Source of the DNA: Misgurnus anguillicaudatus | Taxonomy: Eukaryota; Chordata; Actinopteri; Cypriniformes; Cobitidae | DNA length: 64,000 nt | Reading direction: 5' to 3' | Assembly: GCF_027580225.2 (NCBI RefSeq) | Contig: NC_073352.2 | Location: forward strand, 3,102,501 to 3,166,500 | Part shown: in pieces, positions 32,236 through 44,176 of the stretch | How positions within the stretch are numbered: the stretch's first letter is position 1 | Layout of the letters: the number at the start of each line of letters is the position of its first letter | Translations under genes and position numbers: made by a program | The notes under the pieces: generated by a model | Seen by the model: only the letters and a program-made list of their open reading frames with translations | What the model was told of the DNA's origin: nothing | The model's database searches: none

Positions 32236-34130
32236 AACAATATATTCCACAAGTAAATGATCCACACACAAAAGACAGCAAATACAAAAGTATATGCAGT
32301 TGTTTAAGCGATCGCCTAGCAACCATTAAAGGTCACGTTCTTCCTGATCCTATTTCCAAACTTTAGTTAGTGTGTAATGTTGCTGTTAGAGCATAAATAA
32401 TACCTGCAAAATGATAAAGCTCAAAAGTTCACTGGCAGGCAATATATTTTCTTCAACAGGATTCCCCTTTCATGGACTACAGCGAACGGCCAGTTTGGAC
32501 TACAGCCCTCTACTTCCTGCTTTAAAGACATCAATAAAACAGTTTTTGACTAAACTCCACCCACAGGAATACGTCAGAAGCCAGCTAAGCTCAAACGACT
32601 ATGCTAAGCTAAACTGATGTTGAATCACAACACACTAAACAAGCTACACAATCAGAACTCTTTACGTAGAAAAGACTTCACAAGGAAGATATCAGTATGT
32701 TTTTAGGACAATGAAAACATTGGTATACAGATAAGAAAATTGTGTGAAAAATACTGGTTTTTTTTAACATGTGAAACATAAACACGTTATATTGTGCATT
32801 GTAAACACAATCAAAGCTTCAAAAACACAGAAAGAACGAGATCTTTAATCATGCTGTCTTAAACGCTGAAACCAGCTCCATATATGAAAAAACAGGAAGT
32901 AAAACGGGACGAAAGTAACAAAGCGATTTTCTCTGTGACCTGATAACATTTGCATCCCAAACTAGCATCTTTAGCACGCAAACCCTTGACAGACATGACA
33001 AATATTGCGTTATTTACTCACCATTTTCCGCGTGTAGATCCAGAAAGGTGTTTTCAACCATGATAAGTAACTTCTTAAAGCTGTAATTTTTTACTTATAA
33101 CGCATTGGTTTTTTTTTTTTATGTGTTTAAGTACTGATCAATCTACAGGTTATTTAGTGCTTTAACACATCCTGAAGTTTCACTTAGTTAATAAAAGTAA
33201 ATCGTGTTTAAATGTGTGGAGATCCTGTCGGGACAAAAGTAACACTTGCTACTTTTGTCACGCTGCTAATACTGTTGTATATGTTAAAAATTGATATTAT
33301 TCTAATTTGATTTGATTTAATTTTATAGTCTTCAAACTGTTGAAATTTTTTTTATTCTCAACAATTTAAGTTTGTACTGATTTTGAAACATTTGATAAAA
33401 CTGAAATTTAAAATGAAAATGTAATTTCATTATTTTTTACAAGGATAAATTACAAAATATGTTTGCAGTTACATATTAAAGAGGTCATAGTCATGTATAT
33501 TTAATAAAAACACGTGTAACACAAAAATCAATCTTGTTTTGTTGTCTAACTTTTGTATCACCTGTGTGTTACTTTCGTCCCTGCAGGTGGGGTCGGAATT
33601 AACAATTTACTACTTAAGTTTAAAGTAAAGTTATACTGATATCGTTTAAAAAATAATAATTTCACCTGGTATTGATAGACCACACTTGTGAGTTATTGAC
33701 CACAGCAAAAATATATCTCTGCCTAAAACATTATCATATAAAATTATGTTTTTCTGAAAAATGGTACTTTCACCCCTGCTCTCCCCTACCTCCCGCCAAT
33801 CTCACACGTGACATGAGATCACTGGAAAACTCTCGCAATAGCGAGGAATGGGACAAACACAAAAAGAAATCTAACAATGTGTATCTAACAAAAACAGTAT
33901 TTGCCATCAGACTGTATGCTGTTTGATTGTCAACAATAACACTTTATTACAACAACGTCCCAAGCAGAGTCCTGCACTCAGGATGGTACAATGGGTGAAC
34001 CACTAATATGTAACGAGAGGAATAATATTAACGTGTCAACAGGCATGGGTGGACTGTGTGTTCAGAACTGTCACTGGCTTGGGCTATCCTTATTATTGAG
34101 CCCTGTATGAGATATTGGGGCTTTTTCTTT
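32236..34130. other. No gene seen
   Basis: AT-rich sequence. GGGACAAAAGTAAC or its reverse occurs at 32905, 33232-33258 and 33568-33582, suggesting one old inverted-repeat element with motifs in both orientations, but I could not define its ends. Confidence 0.45.
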
Positions 34131-34131
34131 T

Positions 34132-34345
34132 TTCTAGTCCCAGACTAAAATGCATGTTTGAGCTGCATTCATGTCAAAACATCTTGCACTTACATATACT
34201 GTATCAGTGCCCTTGTTTTATTTCAAAATGCACACCAGTAGTGTTTTTTTAAGGTCTATTTGTAAAAACTACCTTAATGTCCTCATATAACTAAGGTCTA
34301 GGCCTGGATTGATCAAACCCTGTCTCGAAAAGTGCCCTATTATGT
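34132..34345 (+). repeat. Dispersed repeat (AGTCCCAGACTAAAATGCATG type), copy 2
   Basis: CTAGTCCCAGACTAAAATGCATGTTTGAGCTGC...TATCAGTGCCCTTGTTTTATTTCAAAATGCACACCAGTAGTG...CTAAGGTCTAGGCCTGGATTGATCAAACCCTGTCTCG aligns with 24066-24270. The left end is missing its TTTCCCAGACAGGG terminus. Confidence 0.65.
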
Positions 34346-35460
34346 ATTATATATTACTATAAACTCACCCAAAAATGACATCTTTTATTCCTTCTACCAA
34401 GATGTTCTTGACGTGTCACACTCAAAGGAACATAATTTGTATGACGGCACGTTTTAAAGCAATTCACACGTTTCATAATAAAATGTAATTAAATTAAAGC
34501 TCATCAGATATGATATATCAGCTACAAGCGAAATAGATGACAGCAGTGATGACAGTAAAGTGAGAGGGACAAGAATTTGCAGCTTTGTCAGTTACAGTCA
34601 ATGCAACCATGACATGCAGTTCACTAAGGGTGCGCTCCCGTTTGTTATTATAGATTATAGTAAACAGTTTTGCCAACAACTTTTGCTTCTTGTATTGAGT
34701 GAGGTTTTTTTTGGGGAGGGGGGGTAATAATTTAAAATAAAATGTAAAATAATATTTTTCTTTAATGTCTCTTACATCAACAACACTTGCAACCCTTTCC
34801 CAGCACCATTTTTATGTTTTCTTGCTTACCATGCCTTTTGTCTCATGCCCTTGTTTTTGCTCGACCGCATGTTTCTCCAACAAGCCACAGTAAAATGTGA
34901 TTATTTAAAGTGTGTCTGGGAGGTACTTTATAAGAACTGACCTTCTACTGTCTTTTTTAGAACGGCAAGTGATCTGTAAAGAGAAACACAGAAAACCATT
35001 CTTTATATGAAAATAACATAATTATCTGTTGAAGGCTAACCTAAAGCTAACATGACAACATAAGACATTTCGTTGCTATCACCTGAAAACTTGATAGGCA
35101 ACTCAATGAAAATGGTTTCTCTGCTTCTGATATCACCATAATGGCAGTAATAAGCACACACTGTCTTCATCACAATCACAGAGATGGCAATCTTACAAAA
35201 TAAAACAAATATGAGTAAGTAACTATGCTAATAGTTGTGTAAGTAGTAAGTTATTATTTGTTGAATTTTTTAAAACATAATAAAAAAATTTGTTGAGTGT
35301 TTTGTGGCAGCATGCTTTATGTTTAGTTATTGTTTTATATTGCTTGTGTTTTATAGTGCCTTCATTGAAAGGATGACAAAGAAGGGTGACATTTTGCCTC
35401 ACTTGTTGGTATGGTTTTGCTACTCAGTATAGGAAGTATTTATAAAGACAAGAGTGTTAA
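34346..35460. other. No gene seen
   Basis: AT-rich sequence with a G-run at 34710-34725. AAACTCACCCAAAAATGACATCTTTTATTCC at about 34364 is a short reverse fragment of the GGGTGAACTATCCC repeat family. Confidence 0.5.
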
Positions 35461-35676
35461 AGGCGGAGTCCATGATGTTTGAAAGCCAATGTTGATATTT
35501 GAAATCACCTAAACAAACACGCCCCTACCCCAATAGAATCTGGACCTTCTGTTGATAGACCCGCCCCACACATACGCAACCCGGCATTTGATTTGATTTG
35601 ATTGGCTATAAGTGTGTTTTGGTAGTCGGCCCGTCTAATTTTCCAAAGCGTTTTTCAAACATCGTGGACTCCGCCT
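35461..35676. mobile_element. 216 bp MITE with TTAA duplication
   Basis: The ends AGGCGGAGTCCATGATGTTTGAAA and TTTTTCAAACATCGTGGACTCCGCCT are inverted over 24 bp with one difference. TTAA flanks both sides (35457-35460 and 35677-35680). TTAA duplications are made by piggyBac and Kolobok elements; the AGG start fits Kolobok better than the CCC start of piggyBac. Non-coding. Confidence 0.8.
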
Positions 35677-35929
35677 TTAAATAGGAAAAATTTAATTGTG
35701 ACTGACAAAAAGCATCCTATGGCCTCTGCCTTTGAATTAATACCATCAGGACGATAGTAGTCACCTGTTGTACAAAAAACAGGTCTAAATTATTCCTTAT
35801 ATCTCAAGCATTTTTTTCTAGTGATTTAAAGATGACAACTGTTACCCAGCTGGTTTGGTCAAATACTGGTTTCATTTAGCTATTGCAGTTTACCTTGACT
35901 CTTCTGTAGTTCAATTGTGTACTAAGACA

Positions 35930-36215
35930 GAGATGGAAAATTAAAAGTTGCAATTTTCTAGGAACTATACTCTTATTCTAGCATAATAATCAAGGACTTT
36001 GCTGCTGTAACATGGCTGCAGCAGTACACGATGTTTAGCGCAATATTAATGGTCTAATCAGATTAAATGGATTATGCTAAGCTATGCTAAAAGTAGTACC
36101 GCCAGACGCGGAGATCAGCTGAATGGATTCCAAAATGTTAAAAATCAAATGTTTAACTTTAGGGGAGCTGGAAAATTAGCATATTTTCAAATAAAAGTGT
36201 TCCTTTAAAATTAGT
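35930..36215 (+). repeat. End of a large fish inverted-repeat family
   Basis: AAAATTAAAAGTTGCAATTTTCTAGGAACTATACTC...CATAATAATCAAGGACTTTGCTGCTGTAACATGGCTGCAGCAG is a terminus I know from a long zebrafish/carp element. It is followed by GCTATGCTAAAAGTAGTACCGCCAGACGCGGAGATC...TTTAGGGGAGCTGGAAAATTAGCATATTTTC, another widespread segment. Confidence 0.55.
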
Positions 36216-36589
36216 TCCCTCTGAAAAAGTCAATAGGCCTTTTCCTTCATAGGATTTTGGATTATCACAAAAATAAGCTCTGTACTCAACAAAATTTTAT
36301 GATACTTAAACAGAATTTTTATTATTTTTGAAGTAAATGCATTTACTATAGAAACAAAATGCTTACCATAAGCTATAAGCGAACTACACCACGGTCACTC
36401 AACTCCAACATCATCACTACCAAGCTTTCGACAACTCCTTCACACTTTATTAAAAAACATTTAAAAACAGGTTCACTGATACTCTGTGCTTTAATCTTTT
36501 TAGGAAATTGTGCCCAATGTTGCAGTGTTTTTGAGATTTTCATGTGTGATGACGTTTAAACGTTCCCAACAATGTGTGTAGTCCAACTT

Positions 36590-37036
36590 GTTACCAATTG
36601 CCCTTTTTAACATTTGTTCTCAAAGTTGGTGTGTTAGAAGCAGGAAAAATTGGCAAGCGTAAGGATCTGAGCGACTTTGACAAGGGCCAAATTGTGATGG
36701 ATAGACGACTGGGCCAAAGCATCTCAAAAAATTCCAGCTCTTGTGTGGTGTTCCTGGTCTGCAGTGGCCAGTATCTATCAAAAGTGGTCAATGGTGAAAG
36801 GGTCATGGGCGGCCAAGGCTCACTGAAGAGCGTGGGGAGCAAAGAATGGCCGTGTGGTCCGATCCAACAGGCGAGCTATTGTAGCTGAAATTGCTGAAAA
36901 AGTGATTGCTGGCTCTAATAGAAAGGTCTTGTGGAATCCATGCCTCGATGGGCCAGGGCTGTTTTGGAGGCAAAAGGGGGACCTACACAATATTATGCAG
37001 TTGGTCATAATGTTATGGCTGATCTGTGTATTTTGA
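36590..37036 (+). pseudogene. Tc1-like transposase with the catalytic core deleted
   Basis: Frame 36574-36888 gives [20 protein letters not shown] then GQSISK, the first helix-turn-helix of the Tc1 paired-type DNA-binding domain. After small deletions, frame 36854-37036 gives [20 protein letters not shown] then NRKV, the second helix-turn-helix. At about 36927 the sequence jumps straight to the C-terminal tail (ESMPRRVRAVLAAKGGPTQY family; here GLFWRQKGDLHN) and the 3' flank GGTCATAATGTTATGGCTGAT. The whole DDE catalytic domain is therefore missing, a typical internal-deletion derivative. No intact frame links the pieces. Confidence 0.75.
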
Positions 37037-37083
37037 GGTATAATCTTGCTATGATGACGTTCATTGGGATACGATTTTCAATT

Positions 37084-37157
37084 TAAACTGCCAGGATTAA
37101 TTGTATTTATATTACACTTTTAAACTGCCAGGATTCATTGTATTTATATTACACTTT
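37084..37157 (+). repeat. 37 bp tandem duplication
   Basis: TAAACTGCCAGGATT[A/C]ATTG... is repeated twice head to tail (37084-37120 and 37121-37157) with a single base difference, just downstream of the Tc1 relic. This is a recent local duplication. Confidence 0.9.
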
Positions 37158-37836
37158 ACACTATTCAGGCATTCAGGGCAAAAAACGAATCATTTATTTA
37201 TAATATGACATGATAAATAAACACAGCATACAAAACTCATGTCATAGAATGGTTACAAGTGTCAGCAGTATGTAATAAAAACTTCCTACAATGACAAACA
37301 CGTTTATATTAAACCAGAAATAAAACATTTAAGGCAAGCGTAAGGATCTGAAAGCCTTTTGTTAGACCACTTTTTCCTTTGTCATGCTCCTTGTCAATCT
37401 CTCCCTTTGCTCATGCTTGACCGTGCACACAGGCACTGCTCAACATACAGTAAAGTGCTGCATAAGCATTGTTGCAAATTTCTAAAGGCAGAGTTATAAA
37501 TAGGTTATTTGCATTTTAAGCGGGAATAGAAGATCGGGTTAATATCTGTTTGGCCAAGACTCATTTATGTGGTCGAATGTAGCCTAGTCAGATTTACTTT
37601 CGGAGAGATTTTTTCTTGACTGATGAACAATAAACCATTGAGAGCAAATCAAAAGTATCTGAACTTTGAAATGACAGGCACTGTTAAGAAGCTAAGGTCC
37701 ATGACATAAAATTACCTCAGGTGTTCAATGCTAATGCAGTTGCTGTTAAATTCACTACTTAATGCTTTTTATTCTACTACATTGACTATGCCAAAAGGTA
37801 ACATATTAGATTACACAAACAACTAGATTCCCTTCC
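37158..37836. other. No gene seen
   Basis: Single-copy-looking sequence. GGCAAGCGTAAGGATCTGA at about 37333 repeats part of the Tc1 N-terminal coding sequence seen at 36652, so a short Tc1 scrap lies here. Confidence 0.5.
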
Positions 37837-38775
37837 GCCTTGACTAGGTCGTCCAAACAAAACAAAAACAAAAATTGCTGCACAAAAGGCCGTCAAGTGC
37901 ATCTCTATTCTCCACGCTTTACACCGCGAGCATGCACACGCGCCACACGGCCAAAATGAGAAGAAGGCCCTGTCCCAAATGGCGCACTTCATGTGGACTT
38001 TCGGTCTCGTGGACTTAAATTGCGCGTTCTCACTTAGTCTACGAGTCCGTAGGGTGTCCCATCTGTCATTTTTGGGCTTTGAAGTGAGCTCATCAGCACC
38101 TCCTTTGCCCCCTTGATGTGGTCTCCGGCGAAGCCCGCACTGCAGCAGGCTTCGTGCACTTTACCAACCCAGAAGTCCTTTTGCGAAAGAGCAATCAGAC
38201 CAATCAGACGACAGAAGGGAGGAGTTCACACTGACGGGCAACTTCTCTACCTATATCCGGTGTGATGCTCGAAGTCTGTCCCAAAATACGACTCCGGTTC
38301 ACCTACGTGGACTCGCATCAAGGGTCCCTAAAGTCTGGACTACTTGATGTCATCAAAGTGTGGACTCTGAGGAGGACCACAAGTCCGGAGTGTGCCATTT
38401 GGGACAGGGCCGAAGTGGTCCGTCATGTTTGAAGGATAGCAAGTTGATAAAACACGTGTCCGTGAGAACTGTAAGTGGACTTATGTTTTGGGTTTATTTA
38501 AGCCTGTTATTGTATTAGTCTATAGTTCTTGCAAATTTAAAGTATGTTAGCTAGTGATTTTTGTTGTTTGAGCAACCTGCTAGCTAGGTTGCACGTGCCT
38601 GTTGATTCGATATAATTGTTGAGCCCTCTTGCTCACGTTATTTATGTGCATTATTTACACGCTACAGTAGTGATTAATAGTGGGACGTGTACGACCCGCC
38701 CCTTGGATTGCCACACCCCCTGCCATGCCCACCCGCCCAACCCTACAACCTTAACTAACACATTTTCTGCAGGAA
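37837..38775 (+). repeat. Intron-bearing dispersed repeat, copy B, interrupted
   Basis: This is homologous to copy A (12686-13404) over the GACTAGGTCGTC start, the CACGTGTCCGTGAGAACT exon end, the GTAAGT donor (38471) and the TTTTCTGCAG acceptor (ending 38772), after which homology stops. The implied intron is 302 nt here against 547 nt in copy A. The first non-homologous exon bases read GAAACCATGAAC, which puts an ATG directly after the acceptor, but the following frame (38616-38888 region) is not recognisable. The 446 bp element at 37966-38411 has been inserted into the 5' exon part. Confidence 0.6.
37966..38411. mobile_element. 446 bp inverted-repeat MITE nested in copy B
   Basis: The ends are GGCCCTGTCCCAAATGGC and GCCATTTGGGACAGGGCC, a perfect 18 bp inverted repeat, and similarity continues inward (CGCACTTCATGTGGACTT / CAAGTCCGGAGTGTG). 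GAA lies on both sides (37963-37965 and 38412-38414), a possible 3 bp duplication. The uninterrupted copy A shows that this sequence is additional. The interior repeats GTGGACT/AGTCCAC-like words. Superfamily uncertain. Confidence 0.8.
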
Positions 38776-39075
38776 ACCATGAACTGTTTAGAGTTATGCA
38801 AACGCGGCATGTTAAGGACTTCTGCTGGTTATACCCGCTGTGTAAATGCAACAAGAACAGCACATTTTTACATTTAATGACATTGTGAACAATTACAAGT
38901 GTTTTTAATAAAGAAAATATGCAATATACGTTAATGCCATTGGACGTAAATGATTTGAGCAAGTACTGTGCCTCGCAAGCCAATTAGCATAAAGTTATCA
39001 TTATCGTTCGGTAATGTGGACGCTAATATAATTATCGTTATAGTTAACGTTATAATGTGAACGGCCCTTAGGACT

Positions 39076-39275
39076 TTTTCTATGTACACAAAAGGCCTAT
39101 TTCTCTCAAATATTGTTTAAAAATCTGTCTAAATCTGTGTTAGTGAGTGCTTCTCCTTTGCCAAGATAATCCATCCACCTCACAGGTGTGCCATATCAAG
39201 ATGCATGATTATTACACAGGTGTGCCTTAGATTCGGCTAATGAAAAATGGGGGCAAATTTTTGTCAGTGTATTTA
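39076..39275. mobile_element. Tc1-derived MITE, internally deleted
   Basis: TACACAAAAGGCCTATTTCTCTCAAATATTG...AGTGAGTGCTTCTCCTTTGCCAAGATAATCCATCCACCTCACAGGTGTG...CACAGGTGTGCCTTAG is the left side of a well-known fish Tc1 family. It then jumps to AATGAAAAATGGGGGCAAATTTTTGTCAGTGTA, the right terminus. The transposase is absent. Just upstream, 38970-39070 ends in ATAATGTGAACGGCCCTTA, which looks like the end of a Harbinger-type MITE. Confidence 0.65.
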
Positions 39276-40404
39276 GTGATTTAAATACACATGCTGGCTC
39301 TGTTTTGTCTGCTTTCAAAACCAGCTTCCTAAAAATGTCACTTTATGGTGACAGATGCAGAAACAGATAACACGCACAGCCCCCACAAAACGTGCTGCTT
39401 ATGCACAAAAGTTTACACTCACAATTGATTTAAAAGAGTTTGCAAACGTTACTATTTTGTTTTAACAATAATGGTGCGCTAAGATATTAAACACAAGAAA
39501 ATATATTATAATACAACTTAAAAAAAACTGAATGATTGTTTATCAGTTTATCTGATTAAATCTTTTAGATAAAGGGTTGAATAGAAGGTCTCCCAGCATG
39601 CACTGGTCTCTTCACAGTGAGTGCACCAGCGGCTGATGACAGCCCACACATACTCATAAAAGAAAAGCAACACTTACTATTACAAATGTCAATCACTTGA
39701 TTAGTAGCCAGGAATGATTATAGTGCGAGTGTAGTAATTATCTCAGTCGTGCCTCTGAAGCCATTGAGTGATAAACACATCTGACCCGAATTACCGCTGA
39801 ATTTTGTTGCTGATTTTACATATTGCTAATTACAGGTCTGATGAATGATTGTTCCTTTCCACCGATCTGAATCATTTTTATATCCAGCGGAAAATTACAC
39901 ATACCGCACAAATAATTACAGGATTTCATTTCTACCAGTGTTTTCTTTTGCATAAGCTACGACATCATAAATCATCTGTGATTGTAGAAATGTTGTGTTA
40001 TTGTGATTTACCTTGAATGTTAGATGAAATGCATGGTACTCTACTTTGTTTATAATTCAAGAGCTCTTTTTTTTCTTTTTGAAGTGTGCTGTGCTCTTAG
40101 CTTACAGGTCTTTGGTAACGCACTTTCCGGCAGTATAGCACACTAGGATCTCTATTCAGGTGACAAAAGTACACTGAAGAGCCACTCTGGCACTATTAAG
40201 CCAAGTCTAATAACATCACAGAAAGCAACTGCAGTCAGCTGGCTGTTCAGCATGAAGATGGAGATGCACCAAATCTGTATTTGTAATAATAATGTCATGT
40301 TCCTGTCACCTCTGTGAGCCCCTTTCTCTTCTTTAGTGACAGGATCGTGACACTCTTTTGTTTTGTGTCAGAGCATACTTAGATCTTTGTTTTTGTGTGG
40401 GGTT
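39276..40404. other. No gene seen
   Basis: AT-rich, single-copy-looking sequence without a supported coding frame. This could include conserved non-coding DNA, which cannot be judged from one genome. Confidence 0.45.
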
Positions 40405-40670
40405 TGGTTTTGGTCTCAGGCCCATTTCAGAAAGGTGGTTAAGTGAAAACTATGAGTATGTTAACCCTGAAATGAGGAAAACTCTGAGTTTTCTGTTTCA
40501 GAATGGGAGATATGCTAACCCGAGACAGCGGGGTAAGTCAAGCCTGTTTCAGATGGAGAGGTAACTTTTACTCAAGAGTCTGTTTCTGGGGTAACTTACT
40601 CTGTTAACCTAACCTGATCGTGACTAGGTTTTATTCAGTAAACCCTGAGTTTATGGCAGTCTCCTCCCCT
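40405..40670 (+). repeat. Dispersed repeat (CATTTCAGAAAGGTGGTTAAGTGAAAAC type)
   Basis: CCCATTTCAGAAAGGTGGTTAAGTGAAAACTATGAG...GTTTCAGAATGGGAGATATGCTAACC...GTAAGTCAAGCCTGTTTCAGATGGAGAGGTAAC is a fish repeat with several internal TTTCAGA.GGAGAGGT words. Only part of it is present. Confidence 0.5.
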
Positions 40671-43600
40671 TTTTTAAATGAGTAGCATGTTTATGTATCT
40701 CGTTAGTTCATTTAGTACATTTATTCATTGCGTACATTTGAAACGTGTTTTTGTAAGGAAATAGTCAGAGAGAACAAAACTTTGCAAAAAGCACAATTTT
40801 TTTTTTATTGGGAGTGGACACAATAAAAAAGACACTTTAAACCTTTGAATGATGTATAAATCATATCTGTATGTCCAACATCGGCAGACTTTGGGCAGTG
40901 ATAAAAAAGAAGAGGATCAGCGCCTGCGCCGCAGCCAACCCCTGAATGTAAAATAAAGAAATTTTTTAATCAAACTTTTCTGTGCTTAGTCAAGTGCTTT
41001 TTCCTCTGTCATGCTCTTGCACACTGAAGCTCGTGCCGGACCATTACATTAAAATTGTGTACTTTTACTTGAGTAAAAGTACATTAATATACCACCTAAA
41101 TATTAAATGTTAAACAAAAACATGTATTTATGAAATGTAATAGAGTAAATATTATGATGCTTAATATGCTTTGGAATGTATGTTTTCCAAAGAAAAACAC
41201 TGATAAAATACTAATACTTGAAAAAATACTTTTAAGTAGAAAGTAAAACCTCTGCTTGATCAACCCGGACGACGTTGGCATGAACGATCAATTTACTTCT
41301 CTTTTCTGTGTTTTTTGGCAGTCTGTAAAACGATAGCTCTGAATTCTTGTTAATCTGTTAGTACAGTCTATCGCACAACAGCTGTTTCTCATTTAGACGC
41401 ATTTTCACCGTGTTTTTGCTGATTTCACACTGTACTCAAATTCTGCCGCTCTGTCTTTTGCCACTCAGTGGGCGTAACCGCAGTCACTCTTGCCAAAGGT
41501 GACGTCACGTGCATATCCTCTATTGCATATAATTGTTGCATATAAGAGTCATTGCAAGTTTCCTAAGGAAAAGTAATGATGTCAGATCTGATCAGAGAAA
41601 ATGCATGAAGTGACCAAGTGTACAAATGCCCTAATGTTTGCTGGAATGTTAAAGAACTCTTTATTGTTAATTAATGTAAAATTACTATTGTAAAAATGTA
41701 TGAAAAAGTTATGAAAATGTAACTTTTGCTTTGGTGAATAAAATGGCACTTGCCCCCTCGTTTTTTTTTTTAGCCAAATGGATTTTGCATGCAACCTCAA
41801 AATCAATGAAGCGTCCATTAATCTGTTACTTGTCTTTTAATTTGTTTAATATGCAAAATATTATTAATTCTGTGCTGCATCCTTGTCACTTTTTTCAGAG
41901 ATTTTTGCCATTTTGATAATGTTTTGATCATGTTACATTACTTTATTCTGGCGGCAGCTAGGCGATGCACTCAGTGCAGTCGCAGACGTCATCAACGTCT
42001 GAGTGCGCTCACGAGCTCTTTGCTGTTGCTGTTACATTGTGCTATCTGGGAAATTAAAATGTGCAAGAAACGCTCACAACATTTCCAAACCCCAGTACGG
42101 TAATGTGCAGTTAACCTCTGTGTAGAAAATGTATGGTGTAAAATGTGACCGTCTCATCGTTATATTAGTAGTAGAGATTTCTAGATTCATATTCTTGGTA
42201 CAACGCCAAACTTCGCCAGAGTTCACGGGGGGGCAGAATCACACATGCTCACATATGAGGTAAAATTGAATGCAAAAATTATTTTATCTAAAAATATTAT
42301 TTTGAATCACTATTGAACATTAAACTCAATCACGTGGCTCTAGCTTATGTCATTTTCGTTGTTTGTATACTTTATGGATTTAAAATTACATTAATTTTAT
42401 AGGATGCAGTTATTGTACAAAATGCATTAATGACACTATTAAACAAGTCATAAAACGTAAATAAACAACGTGTCATTTCATATGTAAATATGATGCCAAT
42501 ATGTAATTATTCCGATTGAATAGTATTTGATATAAAAGTTAGTCAACACTTTTATTTTGGAGGTTTTTGCATGAAGGCAGGGGCGCTCAAATTGTTAGAA
42601 ATGTAAGTGCCACGGAAGAGACTGAAAGCCCTATTTTTCGTTTGATGTCTGTGTATGCACAAATTTCTGTGAGCTATGCACACTGTGCCCCCTTAAAAAA
42701 GTTGGTGCATGACGCCCCTGCTAGTGATGATTTTAAAACAGACACGGTTCACCTGTACTACCTATTTTTTGTTTATTTCTGTTTATTTTTGTGTAAATTA
42801 CAGCACAAAGTAAATTCCTTGTGTAACTTGACAGTACAGGCACTGTTTCAGAGAGGATCAATTGTTTGCCAGTCCAAAAATTTAAAAATAGCCAACAATT
42901 TCCACTGGGTTACTTTTTTTCACGTAACATTAACCATAAACATAGCTGTGATGTTAAGACTGCGTCTTAAGAATGAGTCTGACTAACTAGCGATTAGTTA
43001 TTATTTGTATTTAAATTAAACCAATCTACCTTTCTGATCAGTCTTGAAGAAAAAAATAAAGGTTTATGCAACCTTCATTCTTCTGACCTTATTTATCTTT
43101 TCACAGTCTCTTACATTCATAAATAGACCTTCTAAATATTAATACGCCTCTCACTGGTTTATTCTAACAGTACACAGGCCATTTAAATGCTAAGTAGACT
43201 TCTCTTTTCCAGCCTATTTGATTATGACCATACACTGATCGGTTGAGAATCCATCAACACTGGATTTGCACTTGTGAAACTTAATTATAAATGTCAGCTT
43301 GTAAAATTCTTTCAAATAAATCTTTTCATTCTCAGTTTATAGCTATTAGCATGTTCAGTCAAGTGTGGGACTTTATGCTAGCTCTTTGTGATTTATCTTT
43401 ACACAAAAAGTCATTTCTGGATCCACAGTGTGATTCTTACACAATAATACATAAACTTTGAAGGGCTAAACAGAGTCATATTAATTGTATGTCCAGGTAC
43501 TGGAATTGCTATCCACAGGTCTTGACGAGCCCGACATTTTGATTATCATGTCAAGGAACACATGTGAGTTACCAGCCCACTTCCTAAACCAGTCACACAT

Positions 43601-44168
43601 TTACACAACAATCAAATTTAGCTCATTTCCACTTGGTTTTAGGTCCCAAGCACAGGCCACAAAGAACCTCATTCATTGTAGCAGATTAGAATTTCTTCTA
43701 TGCGAACATGAGTGTGCTCTTTTCCCTTCCGAGGCCGAGGGAGTTGACGGTGATAAATTGTGGTGGCAGAGGCTCAGCAGTACCCACGTGGGGTTTGGCA
43801 CCATCATCTGTTCTCATTTAGCCAGATATTTGCTGAAGAGCTCTGCGACACTCTTGTATTGGAGACTATGAAGATTCCCTCCTGGAAATGGGGTGGGTTA
43901 ACTTTCTCTGCTTTACCCTTTCCTCCGCTCACCCTTGCTCTCAAATCTAGTATTGAGCTTTTATAGATATATATAATATAATAACTATGTTAGTTATTAA
44001 ATTGTTTTGCTGTAACCACTTACAAATTACAAGGTTAACAGGTGTTTTTCTGTGTAAGATCAATTTCTCTTCAGTGAACTGTGTTTTCCGACTTCCTTTT
44101 CTTTTGTTTGAACTTGAAAGGTCAAAGTTCAGTATCCATAGAGATGTTCCCCAGCATGGCCGGGTTAC
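40671..44168. other. Long stretch with no recognised gene
   Basis: The longest relatively repeat-poor stretch. At 41055-41090, GTGTACTTTTACTTGAGTAAAAGTACATT is a short palindrome typical of the edge of a hAT-derived repeat. At 42581-42720, CAGGGGCG...CGCCCCTG are possible short inverted ends without a duplication. The open frames at 42567-42986 (139 codons) and 43485-43871 (128 codons) show no domain and start within unremarkable sequence. Confidence 0.45.
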
Positions 44169-44176
44169 GTTTGAAC

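Noticed and set aside
42581..42720. Possible 140 bp MITE with CAGGGGCG...CGCCCCTG ends
   Set aside because: The eight-base ends could be chance, and the flanks (CATGAAGG / CTAGTGAT) show no duplication.
43485..43871. 128-codon plus-strand frame
   Set aside because: No motif, no clear splice context, and an overlapping shifted frame of similar quality at 43760-43966. Not supportable as a gene.
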